64,000 bases of DNA from Atrina japonica (GCA_030159075.1 BROG01000075.1:186001-250000), one strand, 5' to 3'; shown: positions 38,001 through 43,500, counted from the stretch's first letter. The notes: a model not told the origin generated them from the sequence alone. Numbers and translations are program-made.

Positions 38001-39502
38001 TATAGGATAATTCTGCCTGTTTACAGCAAGCATGGATAGACTGGCAATAATCGCCATCTCGTCAGCTTTGGATCAAGTGAGGCTCTGACCTGGGCAGACT
38101 AGTATGGAGAGACCTTGTAATTTTAGCCCAGTGGTTTAATCACTTAAACCTTGGTGGCCTCAGAATTACAAATATGATCATTAACCCCTGTCATTACATT
38201 TAGACTCACTGAAATCAGTAAATAGTATGGTCTATTGTTATAATTTAGGGGTGAACAAGTTAAATTTTAAATTATTATTTAATTTGGATTCTTAAAGCAG
38301 CACTAGCGGTGGCTAAGGCGTGATTTTTTCTTTAAGTGATAAAGTATCATCATATAAAGATATAAGTTCTCATTAATTACACTTGCACATATTGGCTTGT
38401 TTAAAAGTTTCTGAATGTGAAAATGATAAATAATATTAGTGGACATGTATAAAAAAAAAAACAAATGGTATTATGGGCAATATTCATACCGACCTTATAT
38501 CAGAAATTTCATGGACATGCGTTGTCATTTGTTTTCATCCTAATGAGATAAAATGCATTTCAAGTGAATCCAATCTACCCAAATTTAGTAATTTCATTTA
38601 TCTCTTTGAAGAAAACACAAAATAAAATGCTAAAATAGTCCAATTACTTTGGTGTCTGTTTATAGTATTGCTGGTCAACTTGTACCCACGTCAAATTAGC
38701 AACAAGTGATTTCAGCTCTTCAGAAATATTTTGAATCGGCACTTGGAAATAATAGTTTGGACATTTGTGATATTAATTCAGAACTTGAAAATGTTCATAA
38801 CAGCACCCATGAAGGTTCTAAAAAGTAATTTTTATGAGCAAATCTAATAATTTAAGTAAATAATTCGCATTAGGGCCTATTGAATTAACTTACATTCCAT
38901 ATAATTTTTAAGTTTAAGCTATTATTGCTTATTGCTATCAAAACATTATTTTAGCCAAGCAGGCTATTTAATGAAAGGAACTAAAAGGGAACTAATGATT
39001 TTACAGTGATAATGACGAAAGTGTGGTTTTGTGAGGCCCTATCCTCATTCATTCTACCTGGGAATTAAAAAAAGTAATATAAGAACACACACACAAACAC
39101 ACACACATACAATTGGTATACAATTGTTTCATGATTATAACACACTTTCCGAAAAAATATTCTTAGCTTGGGTAATGCTGCTTTAATCATGCACTCCAGA
39201 TTTCTAAAACTGGACTTCACGGTTCTTTGAATTAGGCTAGTTCAAATGTTGACACAGGTGTCAATTAGTTAGTACAGTAAATATTCTATACCAGAAAGTA
39301 TTGCAGATAAGTGACGGCAAAGAAAAAAACTGATATAGGAGAATATTACATGAAGGAAAGTCATCCACTAGCACATTCCCATCTGATAAGAATGCATTTC
39401 TTTTTATCATTATAGGGACAATCTGTTGCTGCCAGCAGTGAAAAAGACGTGTTTGATATTCTACAGGTTCCTTACTTCCCACCTGAGGAACGTAATTGTT
39501 AA
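11105..39502 (+). CDS. POLM: DNA polymerase mu / TdT-like family X polymerase, 9 exons
   Basis: Family X polymerase of the Pol mu/terminal transferase branch, which fills or extends ends in nonhomologous end joining. Nine exons join in frame: 11105-11229, 27274-27469, 28487-28582, 29569-29748, 30988-31059, 34340-34460, 35193-35325, 37350-37911, 39416-39502. The product is 523 residues, against about 500 for vertebrate Pol mu and TdT. BRCT is about residues 8-100, the 8-kDa/HhH region 140-223, and a second HhH (FGVGPSTAKKW) 228-238. The palm has GHDIDILF (Asp315, Asp317), VDLILCP (Asp447) and GWTGSKQF (462-469). The C-terminus FPPEERNC resembles Pol mu rather than TdT. The stretch between the second and third Asp is about 40 residues longer than in TdT and includes a KKHK cluster. 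Intron 1 contains the 14.7-kb virus-like element. Confidence 0.93.
11399..11641. repeat. 29-bp minisatellite, about 9 copies
   Basis: The unit contains ATCACCAGTCTGTTATTTAA and repeats every 29 bases from 11409 to 11641 in intron 1 of Pol X. The virus-like element starts exactly at the last unit, whose ACCAGT is the apparent target duplication. Confidence 0.9.
11642..11647. repeat. Left target site duplication ACCAGT
   Basis: ACCAGT abuts the left TIR and recurs at 26387-26392. Polintons make 6-bp duplications. Because each minisatellite unit also contains ACCAGT, the match is supportive but not conclusive. Confidence 0.65.
11648..11813. repeat. Left terminal inverted repeat
   Basis: Begins GTGTGTGATGAAATGACAG and ends CCGCGGTCTGGGG. 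It matches 26220-26384 inverted with one transition (CCTGTTAAA against CCTGCTAAA) and one C-run length difference (7 against 6). Confidence 0.95.
11894..12514 (+). CDS. Possible ssDNA-binding (OB-fold-like) protein, element-encoded
   Basis: 206 residues, ATG just after an A-rich leader and 81 bases inside the left TIR. No catalytic motif is visible. The order of segments (a basic N-terminus, KPSYTLLLKLCKD, a hydrophobic MIYPNLRVKDKKI strand region, then YVGSQNQSIGMFAGPVVVHKI) recalls the ssDNA-binding proteins of large DNA viruses. The C-terminus is strongly acidic (LSDIENSDDEDV), as in many SSBs. A replication role beside PolB would fit. This is inference by pattern; a structural protein is an alternative. 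The frame looks intact. A run of about 40 A follows the stop codon. Confidence 0.6.
12588..12884 (+). CDS. Small Cys/His-rich zinc-binding protein
   Basis: 98 residues, intact. Candidate zinc ligands are Cys32, Cys43, His46/47 and then Cys61, Cys64, Cys72, His74, Cys77 and Cys80 (CESC...CLHTMCPTC), like a treble-clef or RING-like knuckle. The tail is very basic (RGRYFYLKYKKKK). It could bind nucleic acid or act in transcription; the family is not recognised. It lies between the SSB-like gene and the Trp-repeat gene on the same strand. Confidence 0.65.
   Translation: MSLEKMFKSVGFTVEDVTVCMMPRSSRRSDSCPHPPLPESIFCWRHHRKMEIRDFEPLKLCESCKSWMSDACLHTMCPTCDGRRQRGRYFYLKYKKKK
12930..13772 (+). CDS. Tryptophan-rich tandem-repeat protein
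   Basis: 280 residues with about 26 Trp. From about residue 72 the chain is built of repeats of roughly 22-40 residues with the core WDPxVNW followed by KxYWFRY; the last four copies are the clearest (WDPTVNW, WDPFVEW, WDPYVNW, WDPDVNW). The N-terminal 70 residues lack the repeat. It is rich in Asp/Glu and has no signal peptide or membrane segment. The repeat suggests a folded solenoid or binding surface, possibly for host interaction or capsid decoration, but no family is recognised. The frame is intact. The following T-run separates it from the convergent ATPase gene. Confidence 0.75.
   Translation: MTSLQKLCVRAIDENNLMRDDVPKSLKRLYYGELVEDHQWELHFLSDDDEESRLPIRLTYWRLFRVLGGEDDWDEELDWRNKLYWFRYYRDSEVWDADRDWFTDYHRKCYFWETNFNVDDNDVDWYNKLYWFRYNREFQRDEAWDQRKDWRRRSSFVDPSKDPSYLNENVEDWNRYNESNRPESWDPTVNWFNKDYWFRCNDEYQAGEEWDPFVEWGIKYDWYECVQKWQDILEQVNEPWDPYVNWDRKSWWLEYRRLVGSDPWDPDVNWGEVVYEAIYM
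13846..14475 (-). CDS. Genome-packaging ATPase (FtsK/HerA type)
   Basis: 209 residues. The Walker A motif GATGCGKT is at residues 13-20, Walker B LYVIDD at 100-105 and a sensor-like VWVLTQ at 133-138, the arrangement of Polinton and adintovirus packaging ATPases. It would pump the linear genome into the capsid. It lies just downstream of the capsid gene on the same strand, 26 bases away, as part of a morphogenesis pair. The frame is intact. The ATG follows an A-run leader. The plus-strand frame over it is an antisense shadow. Confidence 0.93.
   Translation of the reverse strand: MFMREAHAAMIVGATGCGKTEFVLDLLEDEYRDVFEHIVILCPSIDFNEAYKSRKWIGEDVKHPKDKRVVIVNPVSKTGKEMLQDTLRHFYEMYKGTPTLYVIDDCSATKQIKKKTDALSMLAFSGRHANQSVWVLTQRYNSASKDFRTQIKWVALFFTKDKFSYNECLDENDVVPEEERKRLKHDLSQRKHSKLILRTEQPTDYAFVE
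14502..15790 (-). CDS. Major capsid (hexon-like) protein, interrupted
   Basis: The gene starts at 15790 (ATG) after an A-rich leader. The product is recognisable as the double-jelly-roll-type major capsid protein of the Polinton/adintovirus group (KLRTPFGVKGIRQTVTVSHN near the N-terminus; LRTTPENHLHGTGRK near the C-terminus). Two lesions are seen. Codon 153 is an in-frame TAG (15332-15334), with the same frame continuing directly after it. Near 14600-14615, in a GAGAGA-type run, the frame shifts, and the expected C-terminal strand region continues in another frame to a TAA at 14502-14504. The full length would be about 430 codons. As sequenced it would not give a whole capsid protein unless the breaks are errors. 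Confidence 0.85.
15829..15837 (+). promoter_or_regulatory. TATAAAAAA leader directly before ATG
   Basis: TATAAAAAA runs straight into the ATG at 15838. The same arrangement precedes the genes at 19271, 19538 and 19917, suggesting a shared start-proximal promoter or leader. Confidence 0.45.
15838..17138 (+). CDS. Acidic/coiled-coil membrane protein, frameshifted
   Basis: Two frames make one probable gene. The first (15838-16083, 81 residues) is an acidic, disordered N-terminus. The second is open from 16050 to 17138 and has no ATG for its first 70 codons, although that stretch looks like a folded domain (LWVKWGAVWERL). The shift lies near 16050-16070 in an AAG-rich run. The second part has a long coiled coil (about 180 residues), then hydrophobic segments ITIFSVLTAIGMTIGFLVEL, ILGAIVSWIL and VLGMIVVGWLL near the C-terminus, with a PPPKPP linker. 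A virion or membrane protein is likely. I recall similar C-termini in Polinton-like elements of invertebrates, but no function. A GTG at 16083 is an unlikely start in a eukaryotic element. Confidence 0.65.
17103..17545 (-). CDS. Small tail-anchored protein, start frameshifted
   Basis: The frame ending at 17103 is open back to 17576 but has no ATG before 17402 (98 residues from there). The upstream 55 codons look coding (INRPLDLPADISRYEDCLKY), and an ATG at 17543-17545 lies one frame away, so a frameshift near the start is likely. Features are a Pro-rich middle (PPPPPVEITSPPPVEITPPP) and a C-terminal hydrophobic anchor (AVLAISLLSFLVFV). It overlaps the end of the preceding convergent gene by 36 bases. 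The function is unknown. Confidence 0.55.
17590..18205 (+). CDS. Membrane-helix protein with KHLKI/LNSIADL domain, frameshifted
   Basis: The clearest part is the open frame ending at 18205: a hydrophobic segment (VPIAGLPLQIVAVTVGSVGL) followed by a helical domain KHLKIVKLAESKLNSIADL and ITDEEFATVSHELTKYREM. I recall this helical domain from uncharacterised invertebrate proteins linked to such elements. Its own ATG (17834) falls inside the hydrophobic segment. The upstream gene body looks split over three frames, starting from the ATG at 17590 with an Asn run, with shifts before about 17690 and near 17815. So at least two indels are likely. A membrane-associated structural protein is possible. 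Confidence 0.6.
18225..18377 (+). CDS. Short single-pass membrane protein, 50 residues
   Basis: ATG at 18225, stop TAA at 18375. Residues 5-30 are strongly hydrophobic (LLVLTLLAFMAVSSLFVLFL), followed by an Arg-rich tail (RLERHRRTERVLRRLL). It sits 19 bases after the previous gene and 29 before the next, in the same direction, which fits the compact gene cluster. The function is unknown. Confidence 0.55.
   Translation: MKRFAELLVLTLLAFMAVSSLFVLFLILHVLRLERHRRTERVLRRLLHAL
18407..18952 (+). CDS. Uncharacterised conserved-type element protein, 181 residues
   Basis: Helical protein with the segments LNRLLNARLGMRMSKSIANS and DPFLDAAIGEACCSLFYHFG, then a weakly hydrophobic stretch (LAPLSLAATSS). 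The last 45 residues are acidic and low complexity and overlap the next gene. I recall similar proteins beside integrase and PolB in invertebrate Polinton-like elements; no function is known to me. The leader TTTTATAAAAAGAAATC precedes the ATG. The true C-terminus could be shorter if the overlap is due to an indel. Confidence 0.65.
   Translation: MNMDEILTNVAETTVDESIKDRLATIVGSGRSRHFLGKDVTVADLNKMSEKELDNLNRLLNARLGMRMSKSIANSIITLYAQSLKYFFDLQNEPKLIEELSEDPFLDAAIGEACCSLFYHFGSYLAPLSLAATSSRYITGFKKSEGIEKGDEYGRINGETKESETSGSGEEGSAKEMESSE
18858..19244 (+). CDS. Asn/Gln/Ser-repeat single-pass membrane protein
   Basis: 128 residues. A basic N-terminus (KNPKRQEAGKKGAQKRW) is followed by about six copies of a 7-8 residue repeat (DSNANSQ, DSNANDQ), one membrane segment (WLAIGGGLAVVGVMLY) and a Pro-rich tail (PTPTPTPPPPEP). 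It overlaps the end of the previous frame by 95 bases in a different phase. The repeat is also a clean DNA repeat of about 24 bp. A virion membrane or scaffold protein is possible; no family is recognised. Confidence 0.6.
   Translation: MNMEELMEKQKNPKRQEAGKKGAQKRWSRQNSHAANSRDSHANSNANDQDSNANSQDSNANDQDSNANSQDSNANSQTNGQDSWKWLAIGGGLAVVGVMLYRKNQPTPTPTPPPPEPKEEGPTPHEMY
19271..19489 (+). CDS. His-rich small membrane protein 1
   Basis: 72 residues: one membrane segment (MVGGGIVATSMCVLLVADVL), then a basic KRKK and a HVHVHV cluster, ending HRHLH. TATAAAAAA directly precedes the ATG. The same layout recurs in the next gene (membrane segment, then HVHIHSH and HHHHH), so the two may be tandem paralogues. 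The His clusters could bind metal or act as a pH switch; this is inference. Confidence 0.6.
   Translation: MCVTTRNIFWEVLPMVGGGIVATSMCVLLVADVLKRKKVKHVHVHVRDESDRKKGDETGHVFLHRHLHNPYE
19538..19897 (+). CDS. His-rich small membrane protein 2
   Basis: 119 residues. An Ala/Val-rich membrane segment (AMAVASAAMTVASAVAGIL) is followed by EIEHVHIHSH, then MHHHHH and an acidic, Cys-containing tail. TATATAAAAAAA precedes the ATG. It shares the membrane-then-HVH layout with the gene before it. The function is unknown. Confidence 0.6.
   Translation: MYIVQLKTFAETTLDVAMAVASAAMTVASAVAGILITRSIASTFRTKEIEHVHIHSHATGYDAADFNADARVMHHHHHTTDDENLIDNDIGHMLCTMDTYCDEIYNSNNGWTQTVKSDK
19917..20141 (+). CDS. Small conserved-type protein, LDPKDLGMV...KDMLVKKGIIP
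   Basis: 74 residues, intact, ATG after TATAAAA. One amphipathic hydrophobic N-terminal helix is followed by LDLDPKDLGMVFVDYVLAEY and TKDMLVKKGIIPADI. I recall this C-terminal pattern from small proteins in invertebrate Polinton-like elements. It may be a minor virion or membrane protein. Confidence 0.6.
   Translation: MSEKDLVNTAYHAAVVTGIATLYAQVSKKFLKTTSPKLDLDPKDLGMVFVDYVLAEYTKDMLVKKGIIPADIMK
20169..20568 (+). CDS. Small membrane/coiled protein with SDFYQPSE motif, frameshifted
   Basis: It starts MATIAMMIGGAAVNALAFSG (hydrophobic) followed by a charged helix. Near 20355-20362, in an AGGAAAAGAAGGA run, the coding signal moves to the +1 frame, which continues as HSLYTYKEVDAAMRLYSHM and PKLSDFYQPSEEQKDKELL to a C-terminal hydrophobic segment, ending at TAA 20566-20568. 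The out-of-frame extension to 20552 is Arg-rich and unlikely to be real. The gene would have about 132 codons. The type is recurrent in such elements; its function is unknown. Confidence 0.65.
20582..21532 (+). CDS. Retroviral-like DDE integrase of Polinton type
   Basis: 316 residues, intact. It would catalyse strand transfer of the element's ends into the genome. The rve core carries the catalytic triad Asp69 (HQADLLYL), Asp131 (QVDPGKEF) and Glu166 (DQAIVERFNKTL), with the D-34-E spacing typical of the family. An N-terminal helical region (residues 10-45) and a C-terminal SH3-like region (about 265-316, WSVDKHEIER...FVREELL) flank it. It lies convergent to PolB, with stop codons 29 bases apart. 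Confidence 0.95.
   Translation: MEEIYYSPKGYWKGWTAVKKLAKAAKVGEKEAFDFLKKQDVWQIYLPAPKKIVRPRFENVKENDIHQADLLYLPHDRVDGKTYKYALTVADVGTRYKEAEALTARSSEAVAEAFERIYERRLTYPKLLQVDPGKEFMGKVRALMTKHDAKIRTGRVDVHRDQAIVERFNKTLGERLFAHQYAEEMKANKMGKGKTIKKVITEWVKRLEDVVETLNDETHSPTEPEEQHAPARSPIGPFNRVRFLYLPAEANKDDTVRNYLPQKRRATDPIWSVDKHEIERQFNMQGIDVYYLKDTPGRNPKTPTRGFVREELLIVE
21564..26150 (-). CDS. Protein-primed type DNA polymerase B, 5' end duplicated
   Basis: Replicative polymerase of the element. The open frame 21564-25301 (1245 codons) has exonuclease motifs Asp405/Glu407 (YADFECI), FHNLRGYDSH (593-602) and YLKTDVILLADV; motif A LDANALY (Asp832), motif B KLMNNAVFGKT and motif C YTDTDS (Asp1091, Asp1093), plus Cys/His clusters near 347-367 and 497-578. 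It lacks an ATG at its 5' end. The genuine start is the ATG at 26150 (MNVLRGIKRLYNAGKWGYKK), but a 709-bp tandem duplication (24598-25306 copied as 25307-26008) lies between. The upstream copy carries +1, -1 and -7 indels, so the frame breaks after about 105 codons. The catalytic part is intact. Confidence 0.95.
24598..25306. repeat. Tandem duplication in PolB, copy in open frame
   Basis: 709 bp repeated almost exactly at 25307-26008; the junction is at ACGCTATAC. This copy keeps the PolB frame open. It covers the N-terminal domain of the polymerase. Confidence 0.95.
25307..26008. repeat. Tandem duplication in PolB, frame-broken copy
   Basis: 702 bp. Relative to the first copy it has one extra T in a T-run, one missing base (GATTCG against GATCTCG) and a 7-base deletion near 25833, plus at least one substitution. 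The short minus-strand open frames here are fragments of PolB. Confidence 0.93.
26220..26384. repeat. Right terminal inverted repeat
   Basis: Inverted copy of 11648-11813. One extra AC dinucleotide (26385-26386) separates it from ACCAGT, as if the terminal GT run had slipped by one unit. Confidence 0.95.
26387..26392. repeat. Right target site duplication ACCAGT
   Basis: Second copy of the 6-bp sequence next to the left TIR. The following CATAAATCAT resembles the degenerate end of the 29-bp array. Confidence 0.6.
26514..26586. repeat. Short hairpin, TCCC.TTGG family
   Basis: TTGATCCCATTGGGGATTC and GTGTTGCCCCCATG are followed by inverted copies ending in CCCCAAAGGGATTAA. It is related to the hairpin at 4222-4280. 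Confidence 0.6.
26612..26716. mobile_element. Palindromic MITE copy 1 (GTTGCACAACA family)
   Basis: Begins GTCCAGTTGCATAACAGG and ends TTGTGCAACCGGGTCC, with inner TTAACGTGAAGTTAACC. It is a close relative of the copy at 54998-55093. Confidence 0.7.
27274..27469 (+). CDS. POLM: Pol X exon 2 (BRCT core)
   Basis: Acceptor TTTTTACAG. The first base completes Ser42, giving SVDVTHIVTE, the conserved BRCT THIV core; Trp-containing IKWFTDSMR follows. Donor GTTGTG after 27469 is weak but keeps phase 0. It is the first exon downstream of the virus-like insertion. Confidence 0.85.
27700..28060. repeat. Interspersed repeat, GTGAGCTATT family, Pol X intron 2
   Basis: Contains CAAAGGGCCAAGTGAGC, TTTCTCAAGAACTAATTACA and CTCTAAAAAGGGTCAAAA, which match the repeat at 31113-31207 and 32276-32450. 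Confidence 0.55.
28487..28582 (+). CDS. POLM: Pol X exon 3 (linker)
   Basis: Acceptor TTTTTTGCAG and donor GTAAGT border 32 codons in phase 0. It encodes the acidic linker after BRCT, ending TPLNHFNTKFC. Confidence 0.75.
29569..29748 (+). CDS. POLM: Pol X exon 4 (8-kDa domain)
   Basis: Acceptor CATTTTAG and donor GTAAAT border 60 codons. ALAFRRASCVLKSLPY matches the family X 8-kDa domain (RASS.LK.LP), followed by the first HhH (GAKDIGKHVEKVL). Confidence 0.92.
30125..30475. repeat. 35-37-bp minisatellite, about 9 copies
   Basis: The unit includes ACTATAACTACACCCTCAG followed by TTAATTATACACCCC. It lies in Pol X intron 4. Confidence 0.9.
30988..31059 (+). CDS. POLM: Pol X exon 5
   Basis: Acceptor TTTTCTTCAG and donor GTATGT border 24 codons. 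EMLEDGYSSEVQDI matches the EI.EDG.SSEV segment of Pol mu/TdT. Confidence 0.92.
31208..32275. mobile_element. TIR element nested in an older repeat
   Basis: The left end GGAAGCTTATTAGGCTCACC and the right end GGTGAGCCTAATATGCTTCC are imperfect inverted copies, with further inverted blocks of ATCTGGTGGCTGCCACTT type inside. It interrupts the GCTCACC repeat, whose body resumes at about 32276. A CT-rich microsatellite lies near 31975-32015. No transposase is seen. Confidence 0.6.
32626..33090. repeat. GCTCACC-type repeat with internal duplication
   Basis: Starts TTAGCTCACCTCACAAAGTG. A block with TTATCTCGGAAAGTAGAA and CAGATGATGCATCTGGTGAT occurs twice (about 32868-32940 and 33014-33080). Confidence 0.55.
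33091..34339. other. Rest of Pol X intron 5, no gene seen
   Basis: AT-rich intron sequence with no clear element ends or exons. Confidence 0.4.
34340..34460 (+). CDS. POLM: Pol X exon 6 (second HhH)
   Basis: Acceptor CAACTCAG. LFTGVFGVGPSTAKKW is the family X VFGVG helix-hairpin-helix. Donor GTGAGA follows 34460, leaving phase 1. Confidence 0.92.
34795..35160. repeat. About 62-bp minisatellite, 5-6 copies
   Basis: The unit includes TTACCCTGCAGGGCAAGTGG and GTATTCAGACAAGTAGATTT. It lies in Pol X intron 6, just before exon 7. Overlapping open frames are products of the repeat. Confidence 0.85.
35193..35325 (+). CDS. POLM: Pol X exon 7 (palm entry)
   Basis: Acceptor GCTTTAAG and donor GTAATT. 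LSFHDDLQNPVTRSEAE and MELTGGFRR match the YYEDL, TR.EAE and TGGFRRG landmarks that lead into the catalytic palm. Confidence 0.92.
35783..36178. repeat. 36-bp minisatellite, about 11 copies
   Basis: The unit includes CCCAACTGTCACAAATAATT and CCATTTTGTTGTTGTA. It lies in Pol X intron 7. The unit length is a multiple of three, so all frames look open; it is not coding. Confidence 0.9.
37350..37911 (+). CDS. POLM: Pol X exon 8 (catalytic palm)
   Basis: The largest exon (562 bases) holds all catalytic carboxylates: GHDIDILF and RRVDLILCPY, plus GWTGSKQFNRDLR. Acceptor AATCCTCAG, donor GTTTGT, phase 0 out. The segment before RRVDL is longer than in vertebrate TdT and rich in charged and Pro/Ser residues. 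Confidence 0.95.
37912..39415. other. Pol X intron 8, no gene seen
   Basis: AT-rich intron between the catalytic exon and the last exon. A short CA-rich stretch near 39087-39110 is the only clear repeat. Confidence 0.5.
39416..39502 (+). CDS. POLM: Pol X exon 9 (C-terminus)
   Basis: Acceptor CATTATAG. It encodes 28 residues and the stop at 39500-39502. SSEKDVFDILQVPYFPPEER matches the family's final helix and P.ERN ending. Confidence 0.9.
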   Translation, partial: GQSVAASSEKDVFDILQVPYFPPEERNC

Positions 39503-40029
39503 TTTGATAGGACGTGATTATAATCAAGTCACTCAGGACAACTACAATTTTGAAAGCTATCAACTGTATACAGGGTGCCTGGAAATTTTCGCCTTTGGTT
39601 ATTTTCAACAGAAAACATATTCACCCTATCTTGAATTTTCCCTAAATCACCATAACCTCTTATAAAGTATGTGTATCTGTGCTTCATTTATTTAGCTTGA
39701 AAATTTTGCTTTCATTTTAAATTACAAAAATTAAAAGGGAGCAAAAATTTCCAGGAATTCAGTATTTCCCACTGGTGACAAGTGTTTCCATGATTACTGT
39801 ATGGATGATTTCATTATATTTGTACAAACTCTGTCATGAATTCATGGATTACATTGCCTTCGTTTGTTTACATAAATAAGTGTAACTCAATGGCCATGTT
39901 TGTCCGAGATATTGAATCTTCATTTTAGACACAATTGGATACATTTCAATTAAGAATTTCACCTTGTTCACACAGGCAAGTTCACAAAAATGAACTTGCC
40001 TCATTTGAGCATTACCTGGATAATGTCTA

Positions 40030-40725
40030 TGTTTACCTGGACACATTGTTTGATGGAAGTTTAACTTGGACATATTGTCTGATGTTTACCTGGACACTGT
40101 CTGATGGCAGTTTTACCTGGACACAGTGTCTAATGGCAGTTTTGCCCAGACACACTATGTGATGTTTACCTGGACACAGTGTCTGATGGCAGTTTTACCT
40201 GGACACAGTGTCTGATGGGAATTTTACCTGGACACAGTGTCTGATGGCAGTTTTACCTGGACACAGTGTCTGATGGGAATTTTACCTGGACACAGTGTCT
40301 GATGGCAGTTTTACCTGGACACAGTGTCTGATGGGAGTTTTACCTGGACGCAGTGTTTGAGGCAGTTTTACCTGGACACGATGTCTGATGGCAGTTTTAC
40401 CTGGATACAGTGTTTGATGGCAGTTTTACCTAGACACATTGTCTGATGGCAGTTTTACCTAGACACAGTGTCTGATGGCAGTTTTACCTGGACACAGTGT
40501 CTGATGGGAGTTTTATCTAGACACAGTGTCTGATGGGTGTTTTACCTGGACACAGTGTCTAATGGCAGTTTTACCTGGACACTGTGTCTGATGAGAGTTT
40601 ACCTGGACACAGTATCTGATGGGAGTTTTACCTAGACACAGTGTCTGATGGGAGTTTTACCTGGACAAAGTGTCTGATGGCAGTTTTACCTGGACACAGT
40701 GTCTGATGGCAGTTTTACCTAAACA
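40030..40725. repeat. 29-bp minisatellite, about 24 copies
   Basis: The unit includes TTTTACCTGGACACAGTGTC and TGATGGCAG, starting about 500 bases after the Pol X stop codon. Confidence 0.92.
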
Positions 40726-40739
40726 AGTTATATTATCAG

Positions 40740-42415
40740 TAAAACATTTAGTATAATTATATGATGTCTGGTTTACAACTATTTATTTGGTAACTGCATC
40801 AGCAATGCTAAAACTATTTATCAGGTAGCCATGGTAACTGGGATATTTGTATCAGCAATGCTAAAAACTATTTATCTTGTAACCAACCATGGTAACTGTA
40901 GCATACAATTATCAACACTGTTATGAACTATTTATCAGGTAACTGTGGTAACTGTAGGATACCTGTGTCAGCAATGCAAAAAACTATTTATCAGATAACC
41001 ATGTTAACTGTAAGATACATATATCAGCAATGCTAAGAAATATTTATCAGATAACCATGGTAACTGTAGGATACCTGTATCAGCATTGTTTAATAACTAT
41101 CAGGTAACTGTAGGATACCTGTATCAACAATGTTAAGAATTATTTATCAGGTAACCATGGTAACTGTAGGATATTTGTATCAGTAATGCTAAAAACTCTT
41201 TATTGTAACTGTAGGATAGCTGTATTGACAATGTCAAGAACTATTTATCAGGTAACTGTAGGGTACCTGTATCAGCAATGCTAAAAATGATTTATCAGGT
41301 AATAATGGTAACTGTAGGATATTTGTATCAGCAATGCTAAAAATGATTTATCAGGTAATAATGGTAACTGTAGGATATTTGTATCAGCAATGCTAAAAAT
41401 GATTTATCAGGTAGCCATGGTAACTGTAGGATATTTGTATCAGCAATGCTAAAAACTGTTTATCTTGTTACCAACCATGGTAACTGTAGGATACAAGTAT
41501 CAACAATGTTAAGATTAATAAGAACTATTTATCAGGTAACCAAGGTAACTATGAAACCTGTATCAGCAATGCTAAGAACTATTTAACAGGTAACAAGGGT
41601 AACTGTAAGATACAAGTATCAACAATGTTTAGAACTATTTATCAGGTAACCATGGTAACTGTAAGATACCTGCATAGGCGTTGGAGCCGGGGGGCTAGGA
41701 GGGGCTTAGCCCCCCCCACTTTTTTTGCAAAGATAGGCATAGGTGTTGAAAATTGGGGCTTAGCCCCCAAGACATTTCTGGTGTGTGTGTGTTTTAAGTT
41801 GGTTTAGCCCCCCCCCCACACTTTTGGTGTGTGTGTGTGTGTTTTAAGTTGGTTTAGCCCCCCCCCCCCCCCCCCCCCCACTTTCAATTTGCTTCCGACG
41901 CCTATGACCTGTATGAGCAATGCTAAGAACTATCTATCATGTAACCATGGTAACTGTAGGATATAGTATCAACAAAGTTAAGAACTATTTATTGGGTAAC
42001 CATGGTAACTGTAGGAACAATATCAAGAACTATTTATCAGGTAACTGTAGGATAGCTGTATGAGCAATACTAATAAATATTTATCAGGTGACCATGGTAA
42101 CTGTAGGATAAACGTATCATCAATGCTGAGAACTATTTATTAGGTAACCATGGTATCTGTAGGATACCTGTATCATCAATGCTGAGAACTGTTTATTAGG
42201 TAACCATGGTAACTTTAGGATACCTATATTAGCAATGCTAAGAACTATTTATCAGGTAACCATGGTAACTGTAGAATACCTGTATCAGCAATTATAAGAA
42301 CTATTTTTCAGGAAACCATGGTAACTGTAGGATACAAGTATCAACAATGTTAAGAAATATTTATCAGGTAACCATGGTAACTGTAGGATACATATATCAA
42401 CAATGCTAATTTCTA
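40740..42415. repeat. About 57-bp minisatellite, interrupted
   Basis: The unit includes AACTATTTATCAGGTAACCA, TGGTAACTGTAGGATA and TATCAGCAATGCTAA. Copies vary in length and are more diverged than in neighbouring arrays. A small element interrupts it at 41673-41906. Confidence 0.9.
41673..41906. mobile_element. Small TIR element inside minisatellite
   Basis: Ends CATAGGCGTTGGAGC and GCTTCCGACGCCTATG are near-perfect inverted repeats. The inside has C-runs and two copies of a GTTTTAAGTTGGTTTAGCC block. The minisatellite units continue on both sides. Confidence 0.6.
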
Positions 42416-42744
42416 TTGTTTAAGACTGAGTGGTATGCAGACTTTAGAACCATATCTTTGTTTATTGATTTCTTTCTTTGGTTTATTATCATCCCTTTAT
42501 CTATGCTAAAAAGTGCACACATGTACAGCAAAAGTGAAAAGAGAAACTGCCATTGTATATTAAACTGGTTGTGAACCATTGCTTTATCTTTTTATACCGT
42601 AGAATTCATTTATTAACATGTATACTTATTTTCAATTCTGTATACCATTGTGAATTTTTTATTATATTTTTATTTATTCATTATTTATTCTTTACCTCAT
42701 AAAAACTTATTACAAAAAATGTTTTTCATAAGATTGGATGAAAT

Positions 42745-43500
42745 TGTATGAAAACTGATGTGTACAAGTCTTACATATGTAAAGGGTGTTATGTGTAAAT
42801 GTCTTATACATGTAAAAGTTGTGATGTGTACAAGTCTTATACATGTAAAGGTGTGATGTGTACAAGTCTTATACATGTAAAGGTGTGATGTGTACAAATC
42901 TTATACATGTAAAAGTTGTGATGTGTACAATTCTTATACATGTAAAGGTGTGATGTGTACAAATCTTATACATGTAAAAGTTGTGATGTGTACAATTCTT
43001 ATACATGTAAAGGTGTGATGTGTACAAGTCTTATACATGTAAAGGTGTGATGTGTACAAGTCTTATACATGTAAAGGTGTGATGTGTACAAATCTTAAAC
43101 ATGTAAAGGTGTGATGTGTACAAGTCTTATACATGTAAAGGTGTGATGTGTACAAGTCTTATACATGTAAAGGTGTGATGTGTACAAATCTTAAACATGT
43201 AAAGGTGTGATGTGTACAAGTCTTATACATGTAAAGGTGTGATGTGTACAAGTCTTATACATGTAAAGGTGTGATGTGTACAAATCTTAAACATGTAAAG
43301 GTGTGATGTGTACAAATCTTAAACATGTAAAGGTGTGATGTGTACAAGTCTTATACATGTAAAGGTGTGATGTGTACAAATCTTAAACATGTAAAGGTGT
43401 GATGTGTACAAATCTTAAACATGTAAAGATGTGATGTGTACAAGTCTTATACATGTAAATGTGTGATGTGTACAAATGTTATACTTGTAAAAGATGTGAT
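42745..43500. repeat. About 32-bp minisatellite, about 23 copies
   Basis: The unit includes GTGATGTGTACAAGTCTTAT and ACATGTAAAGGT; variants alternate between CTTATAC and CTTAAAC. Confidence 0.92.
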
